Source: Pseudomonas sp. GM84 (GTDB taxonomy: Bacteria; Pseudomonadota; Gammaproteobacteria; Pseudomonadales; Pseudomonadaceae). Taken from it: DNA of 32,381 nt. Positions within the stretch are counted from its first letter, which is position 1. Each line of letters starts with the position of its first letter. Below, one piece after another: positions 8,577 to 14,787 of the stretch. The stretch lies in contig NZ_AKJC01000095.1 in assembly GCF_000282535.1 (NCBI RefSeq), forward strand, positions 1 to 32,381, read 5' to 3'. The notes beneath the pieces are model-generated. The model was not told where the DNA came from, searched no databases, and was given only the letters and a program-made list of their open reading frames with translations. A program made the translations under genes and the position numbers.

Positions 8577-8813
8577 ATGAAAGAGTGGGAAGTCATCTTT
8601 GCCGACCAGAAAGGCGAGCCGACCACGCTGCTGATGCACGGTGAACAGTGCCCCAGCGAGGAAGAGGCGGCCCGCGCCATTCGTTCGCATCTGTTTCCGG
8701 TCATGGATGAGCTGGACCTCAACGACTTCCAGGACCGCGCCCCATCCCCCACGGCACGCTGGCTCAAGGAGCAGAACGGCGTGATCATCACCAGCATCAA
8801 AGAAGCACCCTGA
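8577..8813 (+). CDS. Hypothetical protein, 78 aa
   Basis: A small, acidic, soluble protein (MKEWEVIFADQKGEP...). No family is recognised. The N-terminal WEVIFADQKGEPTTLLMHG reads as beta strands, followed by a helix EEEAARAIRSHLFPV. GAGGG at 8565-8569 lies 7 nt before the ATG. Codon use matches the neighbours. It stands between a REP pair and the rraB-like gene on the same strand, 174 nt upstream of the latter. Confidence 0.75.
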   Translation: MKEWEVIFADQKGEPTTLLMHGEQCPSEEEAARAIRSHLFPVMDELDLNDFQDRAPSPTARWLKEQNGVIITSIKEAP

Positions 8814-8987
8814 CCCGCAGGTTGGCGTGGTGCCCTGGCAGGCACTACGCTGGTGGGAGGTGTCGGCCTTTTCTGCGGGGCGGCACCCATTCAGTTCGCG
8901 TCTTGCATCAGCTCGATCTGCCGGATGTGTCGGCAGGTGCGTAGTGCACGGAAAGTCTATCCATCGCTTTATTCGGGAGGACGATTC

Positions 8988-9320
8988 ATGAGCAGCCAGA
9001 ACGACGATATCAGCAGCAATGTCCTGCGCCAGATGAAAGCTGGCGGTTTTGACTTCACCCGCATCCATCCCATCGAGTTCTACGCGGTATTTCCCGACGA
9101 AGTCAACGCGCGGCGGGCGGCTGGGCAGTTTCAGGGCGAGTCGCTCAATGCTCAGGTGCATGAGCGGGACGATGGCGTGTGGCACCTGGAGCTGAGCAAG
9201 GTCATGTATGCCACTTACGGGGGCATCGGTGACTTCGAGGAGCGGTTCGAGCAGGTCGTTTCACCTTACGGCGGAGAGGTCGAAGGGTGGGGCGTCAAGC
9301 ACGAACGGCCGATTGCCTGA
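8988..9320 (+). CDS. RraB-like (regulator of RNase E activity) family protein
   Basis: A 110-aa soluble protein. The C-terminal pattern of FEERFEQVVSPYGGEVEGWGVK matches the end of the RraB family, in which E. coli RraB binds RNase E and inhibits mRNA decay. The ferredoxin-like alternation of strands and helices (IEFYAVFPDEVNARRAAGQF, HLELSKVMYATYGGIGDFEERF) also fits. It lacks the long acidic tail of E. coli RraB, so the same activity should not be assumed. The ATG at 8988 is preceded by GGGAGG at 8975-8980, 7 nt upstream, which decides the start over a longer in-frame reading from 8853. Confidence 0.8.
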   Translation: MSSQNDDISSNVLRQMKAGGFDFTRIHPIEFYAVFPDEVNARRAAGQFQGESLNAQVHERDDGVWHLELSKVMYATYGGIGDFEERFEQVVSPYGGEVEGWGVKHERPIA

Positions 9321-9327
9321 ATGTTGC

Positions 9328-9428
9328 GGTGGCTTCTTCGCGGGACTAGCCCGCTCCCACAGGCGTTTCACTGAATCTGAAAACACTGGGGTACCTGTGG
9401 GAGCGGGCTTGTCCCGCGAAGAGGCCAC
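9328..9428. repeat. REP pair, GCGGGC-stem type, extended inverted repeat
   Basis: Inverted arms at 9328-9363 and 9394-9428. Complementarity extends past the usual arm ends (gcggtggc at one side, gccaccgc at the other), so the whole block could fold as one long stem. One arm carries actag in place of acaag. It fills the convergent rraB-like/cytochrome junction. Confidence 0.93.
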
Positions 9429-9435
9429 CGCAAGC

Positions 9436-10230
9436 TCAAGGCTTGCGCTTGGCCATATGCCCCAGATAAGCCAACAAGGCATCCAGCTCCTGCTCGCTCA
9501 ACACACTTTCGGCAAACCCCGGCATCCGCGCCTGCGGCCATTGCCGCAAGCTTTGCGGGTCACGTATGTACTGGCGCAAGAACGCCGGCTGGAAATACTC
9601 GGTCGGGTTGTGCGGCACATTCAAGTCCGGCCCGAACTGCGCATCGCCCGCGCCATTGAGCCGATGGCAGGCCAGGCAATTCTGCTGGAACAAGGCAAAC
9701 CCTTGGCGCACGGGGTCGTTGGCCGGCAGTTTCGCGTCCGGCACCAGCGCCGGGAAGCGCTGTTCGACGGGGGCCAGGCGGCGGATCGTGGCGATCTGGA
9801 ACGGCCACTGCTCAGGCCGGATGCCGCTCGCCTGTGGGTCGGTCCATACCAGATAGAACGGCCCGGCACTGGGTTTGCCGGTGCCCAGTGCTGGCCAAGG
9901 CCTGGCCGGATCTTCAACCGCCAGCCAGGCGCGTGCAGGGCCGTCCTGCAGCAACGGTCCGGCGGGCATTTCGGCCGCAAAGCCATCGAGTGCCACGGCC
10001 TGCAGGTGGTCATCGGCATCGATGCCTTGCAGCAGTGTGCCCAGAGGCACGGCGCGATAGCGCATGGGCCGCTTATAGGAAACGTCCTGTTCGATGGTGA
10101 TTTCCTGGGCTTGTGCAAGCAATTCGGCGCTGTCCAGCTGGCGCGGCGCGCCGCCCAGCTCCAGGTGCAACTGCGCCGCCGACAGCGGCAGGCTAGCGAG
10201 CAAGGCAAGCAGGGCAAGGCAACGGCGCAT
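9436..10230 (-). CDS. Periplasmic cytochrome c family protein
   Basis: A 264-aa exported protein. A signal peptide is clear (RRCLALLALLASLPLSAA, cleavage after about residue 20). The first ~150 residues form a domain resembling the oxidoreductase molybdopterin/sulfite-oxidase fold, with LxLGGAPRQLDSAELLAQ and a WPFQIATIRR strand. The C-terminal domain is a class I cytochrome c with one haem site, CLACH, and a distal Met in ARMPGF. The ATG at 10230 (GGAG 8 nt upstream) is preferred to an in-frame TTG two codons earlier. A 31-codon membrane ORF lies 66 nt upstream on the same strand. The electron donor or acceptor is unknown. Confidence 0.88.
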   Translation of the reverse strand: MRRCLALLALLASLPLSAAQLHLELGGAPRQLDSAELLAQAQEITIEQDVSYKRPMRYRAVPLGTLLQGIDADDHLQAVALDGFAAEMPAGPLLQDGPARAWLAVEDPARPWPALGTGKPSAGPFYLVWTDPQASGIRPEQWPFQIATIRRLAPVEQRFPALVPDAKLPANDPVRQGFALFQQNCLACHRLNGAGDAQFGPDLNVPHNPTEYFQPAFLRQYIRDPQSLRQWPQARMPGFAESVLSEQELDALLAYLGHMAKRKP

Positions 10231-10296
10231 AGGCAATCTCCAACCATCAAGGCCGGCAGATTACCTGTGCATTGCCAGTGAAGGCCACAGCCACCG

Positions 10297-10392
10297 TCAT
10301 CCGAACAAGCGTGTAAGGTTCGGCAGAATCAGCAGCAAAGTCGTGGCGAACAGAATGAGCCCAGCTTGGCGAAGTTTCGATTGTCTGAACAT
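10297..10392 (-). CDS. Putative 31-aa single-pass membrane protein
   Basis: A short ORF starting MFRQSKLRQAGLILFATTLL and ending PNLTRLFG. It has a positively charged N-terminus followed by one hydrophobic helix of about 16-18 residues, the layout of a small inner-membrane protein. AAGGCGGT lies about 5 nt before the ATG. The 11-bp palindrome GGCGG-t-CCGCC (10393-10403) overlaps the ribosome site. A longer in-frame ORF reaches 10533, but that part looks non-coding. It is 66 nt upstream of the cytochrome gene. I do not recognise the family; the call rests on the ribosome site and hydrophobicity. Confidence 0.55.
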   Translation of the reverse strand: MFRQSKLRQAGLILFATTLLLILPNLTRLFG

Positions 10393-10755
10393 GGCGGACC
10401 GCCTTCTTGTTGTTATTCCTGAATACCCGTTTGGCTTCCTGTCACGTTGGGGGTCGATCACAGTGGCGTGCTGCACGCCGGTACTGAATACCTCTTGAAA
10501 TCGATATACAACCAACAGTAGGGGCAACGTCATCCCTGTTTCAGAACCCTTTGTTCTATTGAGTAAAATTGAAATCGCTTTCTGCTATGAGGCCAAGGGC
10601 CAGCTCGCTGGCATGTCCTTCCTAGACGGCTGCACTTGCGGGTAAAGTTGTCCGACAAAATGTGACCGTTCGTCAGTGCAGCCTACTTGCTTGTACGTGT
10701 CTTTCGCGTCAGTCTCTACAACAGATTCCCACTCATGTCGTTCAGGACTATCCCT
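10393..10755. other. 363-bp gene-free divergent region
   Basis: No convincing ORF is seen on either strand. The most notable element is a 15-bp palindrome, GGCGTGC-t-GCACGCC, at 10465-10479, about 75 bp before the 31-aa ORF. The region is locally AT-rich around 10545-10580. I could not assign a confident -35/-10 pair for either flanking gene. Confidence 0.6.
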
Positions 10756-11490
10756 ATGTCGTTACGCATCTGCATCCTTGAAACCGATGTCCTGCGACCG
10801 GAGTTGACCGCGCAGTACCAGGGCTACGGAAGGATGTTCGAGCAGCTCTTCTCGCGGCAGCCGATCGCAGCCGAGTTTTGTGTGTACAACGTGATGAACG
10901 GCGACTATCCCCCCGACGAAGCGCGCTTCGATGCCTACCTGGTGACGGGCAGCAAGGCCGACTCGTTCGGCACCGATCCCTGGATCCAGACGCTCAAGGC
11001 CTACCTTTTGAAGCTGTACGAGCGTGGCGAGAAGCTGCTGGGTGTGTGCTTCGGCCATCAACTGCTGGCGCTGACCCTGGGGGGCAAGGCCGAACGTGCC
11101 GACAAAGGTTGGGGTGTGGGCATTCACCGGTACTCGCTGGCGGCGCATGCGCCGTGGATGGACCCGGAAGTGTCCGAGCTGACCCTGCTGATCAGCCACC
11201 AGGATCAGGTCACCGAGCTGCCGGAGGGTGCCACGGTGATCGCCTCGAGCGATTTCTGCCCGAACGCGGCGTACCACATTCGGGATCAGGTGCTGTGCTT
11301 CCAGGGGCATCCGGAGTTCGTCCATGACTACTCGCGGGCGCTGCTCGATGCGCGTCAGGATTACCTGGGTGACGAGGTGTACCACAAGGCGGTGGCGAGC
11401 CTGGCGAGCGAGCACCAGGGCGATCTGGTGGGCGAGTGGATGATGCGATTCGTTCAGCAGACGGGCAAGGCTGGCGATAGCGCGGCCTGA
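10756..11490 (+). CDS. Class I glutamine amidotransferase-like protein
   Basis: A 244-aa protein of the GMP-synthase-like class I amidotransferase fold. The nucleophile elbow LLGVCFGHQLLA holds the catalytic Cys, and CFQGHPEF holds the His and Glu of the triad. FDAYLVTGSKADSF supplies the conserved G-S loop. The triad is complete, so glutamine hydrolysis or a related peptidase/amidase reaction is likely. No synthetase domain or partner gene is adjacent, so the ammonia acceptor is unknown. The ATG at 10756 follows AGGA at 10744-10747; in-frame starts at 10687 and 10735 have no ribosome site. REP sequence follows the stop. Confidence 0.88.
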   Translation: MSLRICILETDVLRPELTAQYQGYGRMFEQLFSRQPIAAEFCVYNVMNGDYPPDEARFDAYLVTGSKADSFGTDPWIQTLKAYLLKLYERGEKLLGVCFGHQLLALTLGGKAERADKGWGVGIHRYSLAAHAPWMDPEVSELTLLISHQDQVTELPEGATVIASSDFCPNAAYHIRDQVLCFQGHPEFVHDYSRALLDARQDYLGDEVYHKAVASLASEHQGDLVGEWMMRFVQQTGKAGDSAA

Positions 11491-11499
11491 TCATGTTTG

Positions 11500-11607
11500 G
11501 GGCTGCTGCGCAGCCCATTCGCGGGACAAGCCCGCTCCCACAGGATTGCTACAGGCCATGAAGGCTGCAGGCATCCTGTGGGAGCGGGCTTGTCCCGCGA
11601 AGAGGCC
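11500..11607. repeat. Hairpin plus REP pair, GCGGGC-stem type
   Basis: A 17-nt perfect hairpin, GGGCTGC-tgc-GCAGCCC (11500-11516), runs straight into the first REP arm (to 11543). The second arm is 11575-11607 and abuts the corA-like stop codon (11608-11610) with no gap. It fills a convergent junction. The hairpin lacks a T-run, so it is not a classical terminator. Confidence 0.9.
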
Positions 11608-12579
11608 CTACAGCCAGCCAGATCTCTTGAAGCTGGCATACAAGCCCGAACACCCCACCCCAATCACCCCCAGCACCACGAAATACCCGTACTGCCATCC
11701 CAGCTCCGGCATGTTCTGAAAGTTCATCCCGTAGATCCCGGCAATCGCCGTGGGAAACGCCAGGATGGCCGCCCATGCCGCGAACTTGCGCTGCACGATG
11801 CTCTGCCGTGACGACTCCAGCAGCATGCCGATCTCGATGGTCTGGCTGGCGATATCGCGGATCCCGGCCAAATCCTCCATCTGCCGCGTGACGTGGATTT
11901 GCACGTCGCGAAAATACGGGCGCATGTTCTTGTCGATGAACGGGAAGCTCAGCCGCTGCAGTTCCTCGCTCACTTCCACCATCGGTGCCACGTAGCGGCG
12001 CAAGCGCAGGATGTCGCGGCGCAGGCTGTGCAGGCGCCTGATGTCTTCTTCCTGCAGCGAACCACCGAGCACGCTTTGCTCCAGCTCTTCGATTTCCCCA
12101 TGGATCGCTTCGCTGACCGGCTGGTAGTTCTCGGTGACGAAGTCGAGCAGGGCGTAGAGCACGAAATCTTCGCCATGTTCGAGCAGCAACGGCCGCGCCT
12201 CGCATCGCTGGCGCACCAGGGCATAGGATTTCGAGTGGCCATTGCGGCAGGTGATGATGTAACCGTTGCCGGCGAAGATGTGGGTTTCGATGAACTCCAG
12301 CTTGCCCTCATGGCGCACGGGCGAATACGTGACGATGAACAGCGCGTCGCCGAAGGTTTCCAGCTTCGGCCGACTGTGTTTTTCCAGCGCGTCCTCGATG
12401 GACAGTTCGTGCAGGTTGAACTGGCGCTGCAGGTTGGCCAGTTCCTCGGCGTTGGGTTCTTCCAGGCCGATCCAGACGAAATGCCCAGGCTTGCGCGCCC
12501 ACTCGCTGCCTTCATCGATGCTGATGTTGGTGACCTTCCTGCCGGCGGCGTACACCGCCGATGCCACGACTCGACCCAT
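11608..12579 (-). CDS. CorA-like magnesium/cobalt channel
   Basis: A 323-aa CorA superfamily member. The large N-terminal cytoplasmic domain (FVWIGLEEPNAEELANLQRQF..., ALEKHSRPK) is followed by a long helix and two membrane helices at the end. The selectivity motif Gly-Met-Asn is at residues 284-286 (YGMNFQNMPEL). Homopentameric CorA channels carry Mg2+ and also Co2+/Ni2+ inward. The ATG at 12579 (MGRVVASAVYAAG) is preferred to a GTG 24 nt upstream that has no ribosome site. The gene is 63 nt downstream of the acyltransferase gene on the same strand and may share its transcript. No Mg2+ riboswitch-like leader is visible. Confidence 0.93.
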   Translation of the reverse strand: MGRVVASAVYAAGRKVTNISIDEGSEWARKPGHFVWIGLEEPNAEELANLQRQFNLHELSIEDALEKHSRPKLETFGDALFIVTYSPVRHEGKLEFIETHIFAGNGYIITCRNGHSKSYALVRQRCEARPLLLEHGEDFVLYALLDFVTENYQPVSEAIHGEIEELEQSVLGGSLQEEDIRRLHSLRRDILRLRRYVAPMVEVSEELQRLSFPFIDKNMRPYFRDVQIHVTRQMEDLAGIRDIASQTIEIGMLLESSRQSIVQRKFAAWAAILAFPTAIAGIYGMNFQNMPELGWQYGYFVVLGVIGVGCSGLYASFKRSGWL

Positions 12580-12642
12580 GGTGATCCACTTGTTCGGTTG
12601 CACACGGGTTACAGCTTGGGCTGTAGTGGGCGCAAGAGCAAC

Positions 12643-13362
12643 CTAGTGGTTGGCCAGCTCGCTTTCCATGCGGTCGATGCACTGCTGCATCTGCGTGCGG
12701 CACTGCTCGACCAGGGCCGGCACGTCCTGTTGGCTGAGTCCGGCGGTGGCGATCGGTGGCAGCGAGCGCACGATCACCGTGCGCTGGCGCCAGCTGTTCA
12801 GGCTCAGGCGGCGGGTGTAGCGGCTGACGCACACCGGCACGATCGGCACGCCGGCCTCGATGGCCATGTGGAAGGCGCCTTTCTTGAACGCCAGCAATTG
12901 CTCCTCGGGGTTGCGCGTGCCTTCCGGGAAGATCCAGATCGAGGTGTCGTCACGCAGGATCCGCGTGGTCACCTGCATGGCCTTGCGCGCCTGGTAGGCG
13001 TTGCTGCGATCGATCAGCACGTTGCCGCCGAGCCAGAACAATTGCCCGAACAGGGGAATCCAGCCGAGGCTCTTCTTGCCGATGGCAACGGTGCGTTGCG
13101 GCACCACATGGCCAAGGATGAACAGGTCGAAGTTGGATTGGTGATTGGCGACGATCACGCAGCCGGGCGGTTGGTCCCACAACGGGCCGACCTCGGCCTT
13201 GACCTTGATGCGCATCAGCCAGGTGGCGGGCACGCTGTAGAGGCGGGCGAACACGCGGCTGTTGTCGCGGTTGAAGGGGCGCAGCAGGCCGATCAGCAGA
13301 CCGATGAAACCTACCAGCAAAAAGTGCAGCGCCAGCAGGAGCATGCGAAGGGAGTAGAGCAT
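12643..13362 (-). CDS. 1-acyl-sn-glycerol-3-phosphate acyltransferase (PlsC-like)
   Basis: A 239-aa membrane-bound acyltransferase that makes phosphatidic acid from lysophosphatidic acid. The N-terminal hydrophobic stretch (MLLLALHFLLVGFIGLLIGL) anchors it. All four family blocks are visible: NHQSNFD (NHx4D), the GGNVLIDRSN region, FPEGTRN and VPIVPVCVS. The length is usual. The ATG at 13362 is used because the upstream in-frame extension reads through a REP arm. Pseudomonads carry several plsC-like paralogues, so which one this is cannot be decided here. It lies upstream of the corA-like gene. Confidence 0.92.
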   Translation of the reverse strand: MLYSLRMLLLALHFLLVGFIGLLIGLLRPFNRDNSRVFARLYSVPATWLMRIKVKAEVGPLWDQPPGCVIVANHQSNFDLFILGHVVPQRTVAIGKKSLGWIPLFGQLFWLGGNVLIDRSNAYQARKAMQVTTRILRDDTSIWIFPEGTRNPEEQLLAFKKGAFHMAIEAGVPIVPVCVSRYTRRLSLNSWRQRTVIVRSLPPIATAGLSQQDVPALVEQCRTQMQQCIDRMESELANH

Positions 13363-13441
13363 TGTACAACTCACACCAGAAGTCGCGGCGCAGTGTACGG
13401 ATGTGCACTGGCGGGGGCAAACATCCAGGATGTGTCTGCAC

Positions 13442-13540
13442 TGGCCTCTTCGCGGGACAAGCCCGCTCCCACAGGTGCCCCACCGAATCTGAAAGCAGTG
13501 GAACAACTGTGGGAGCGGGCTTGTCCCGCGAAGAGGCCGG
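13442..13540. repeat. REP pair, GCGGGC-stem type
   Basis: Inverted arms at 13442-13475 and 13507-13540 between the crotonase and plsC-like genes, which run the same way. The spacer contains gaatctgaaa, also found in the 9364-9393 spacer, and an imperfect stem CCACCG/CAGTGG. Confidence 0.94.
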
Positions 13541-13545
13541 TAGGG

Positions 13546-14235
13546 TCAGCCCATATGCCCCTGGTCCAGCCCGATCGCTTCATCCAGCGCATCGAGCAGC
13601 CCTTTGCGCACCTTCAGCTTGGTGTTCTTGTGCGCCAGCATGTTGAGCTTTTTCAGCTCGCGCGCCACGGCCAGGGCGGTTTCGTGCAGTTGCTCGGCCG
13701 GCACCACCTTGTCGAGGAAGCCGGCATCCAGCGCGTCCTTGGGCTCGAACATCTCGGCATTGATCACCGAGCGGTGGAAAGCCGCACGGCCCAGGCGGTC
13801 GCGCGCCAGCTCGATGCCCGCGTGGTGCATGGTCATGCCGATCTGCACTTCGTTCAGGCCAATCTTGTACGGGCCTTCGACACCGATCCGGTAGTCGGCC
13901 GACAGCAGCAGGAAGGCACCCTTGGCGACCGCGTGGCCAGGGCAGGCAACGATCACCGGGAACGGGTGCGACAGCAGGCGCCGGGCCAGGGTGGAGCCGG
14001 CGGTGACCAGACTGACTGCTTGCTGGGGGCCTGAAGTCATCACCTTGAGGTCGTAGCCGCCGGACAGGATGCCCGGCTGGCCGGTGATGATCACCACGGC
14101 CCGCTCCTGGGTGGCGCGGTCGAGGGCGGCATTGAAGGCAGCGATGACATCCGGGGAGATGGCGTTGACCTTGCCGTTGTTCAGGGTCAGGGTCGCGATG
14201 CCGTCTTCGGCGTGGTAGGTAATCAGCTCGCTCAT
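13546..14235 (-). CDS. Crotonase/enoyl-CoA hydratase family protein
   Basis: A 229-aa crotonase-fold protein. The oxyanion-hole blocks are present (ILSGGYDLKVM and ACPGHAVAKG). Of the two catalytic glutamates of enoyl-CoA hydratase, the second is kept (Glu129 in GLNEVQIG), but the first falls at Phe108 (GHAVAKGAFLL in place of GHAVAGGCEL). The protein is therefore probably not a classical hydratase; a hydrolase, isomerase or lyase activity on an acyl-CoA is possible. The ATG at 14235 has AGGA about 8 nt upstream, and the longer in-frame reading to 14394 is not family-like. It may be co-transcribed with plsC-like and corA-like genes, with a REP pair between. Confidence 0.88.
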   Translation of the reverse strand: MSELITYHAEDGIATLTLNNGKVNAISPDVIAAFNAALDRATQERAVVIITGQPGILSGGYDLKVMTSGPQQAVSLVTAGSTLARRLLSHPFPVIVACPGHAVAKGAFLLLSADYRIGVEGPYKIGLNEVQIGMTMHHAGIELARDRLGRAAFHRSVINAEMFEPKDALDAGFLDKVVPAEQLHETALAVARELKKLNMLAHKNTKLKVRKGLLDALDEAIGLDQGHMG

Positions 14236-14458
14236 GACAGAGTCCTTTAAGTGGCGTGGCGACGACGTTACCCAGCGGCGCGGGCCAGGTAAAGCAGCAA
14301 GGCTGACCAGCCAGTCAGCGCGCAGGCTCCACGCCTTGCCGCGCCGGGGCAGTGTGTTGACGACCAGTAAAAGCGCAGGCGAATTTGGCAGCATTGCCCT
14401 GGCGACCTCGGTTTTTCAGTGGGTTGGCTTAAATGCATGAAAAATTTGAAAAAAATGC

Positions 14459-14497
14459 TTGCCAAAGAAAAGCTCTTCCACTAAATTAGCGCGCCTC
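14459..14497 (+). promoter_or_regulatory. Promoter of tRNA-Ser with GC-rich discriminator
   Basis: TTGCCA (14459-14464), a 17-bp spacer and TAAATT (14482-14487) form a good sigma-70 promoter. It is followed by agcgcgcctc, the GC-rich discriminator typical of stringently controlled stable-RNA promoters. It lies about 30 bp before the mature tRNA 5' end. Confidence 0.75.
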
Positions 14498-14525
14498 GAC
14501 AGGGTGAAAGCCTTGAAGGGAAAAC

Positions 14526-14615
14526 GGTGAAGTGTCCGAGTGGTCGAAGGAGCACGCCTGGAAAGTGTGTATACGAGAAATCGTATCAAGGGTTCAAATC
14601 CCTTCTTCACCGCCA
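14526..14615 (+). tRNA. tRNA-Ser (anticodon GGA)
   Basis: A 90-nt class II tRNA with encoded CCA. The acceptor stem is GGTGAAG/CTTCACC, discriminator G14612, CCA at 14613-14615. The anticodon stem CACGC/GTGTG encloses CTGGAAA, with anticodon GGA at 14560-14562, reading UCC and UCU. The long variable arm TACGA-gaaa-TCGTA marks it as a serine tRNA. The T-arm is AAGGG-TTCAAAT-CCCTT. It closely follows the E. coli serW layout. Confidence 0.97.
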
Positions 14616-14627
14616 CATTCTGCGAAG

Positions 14628-14659
14628 AGCCCCCGAGCTGAAAAGTTCGGGGGCTTTTT
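14628..14659 (+). terminator. Rho-independent terminator after tRNA-Ser
   Basis: AGCCCCCGA (14628-14636) pairs with TCGGGGGCT (14647-14655), followed by a five-T run to 14659. It starts 12 nt after the tRNA CCA. Confidence 0.92.
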
Positions 14660-14681
14660 GCATTCTGGGGCTGCTGCGCCG

Positions 14682-14780
14682 CCTGTGGGAGCGGGCTTGT
14701 CCCGCGAACCAGGGCGAAGCCCTGGCCATGCATCTGCATTGCCTGGGCCGGCCTTTTCGCGGGACAAGCCCGCTCCCACA
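14682..14780. repeat. REP pair in opposite order, one arm shortened
   Basis: Arms at 14682-14709 (gtgggagcgggcttgtcccgcgaa, truncated after the stem) and 14748-14780. The arms are arranged tail to tail, the reverse of the other pairs. They lie at the convergent tRNA/TonB-receptor junction, 7 nt from the receptor stop. Confidence 0.9.
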
Positions 14781-14787
14781 ATCCCCC

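Noticed and set aside
12580..12642. Mg2+ riboswitch (M-box or mgtA-like leader) before the corA-like gene
   Set aside because: The 63-nt gap is too short and has no suitable structure.
11893..14034. 713-codon plus-strand ORF across corA-like, plsC-like and crotonase genes
   Set aside because: It crosses three clear genes and a REP pair on the opposite strand; its product is low-complexity Gln/His/Ala-rich.
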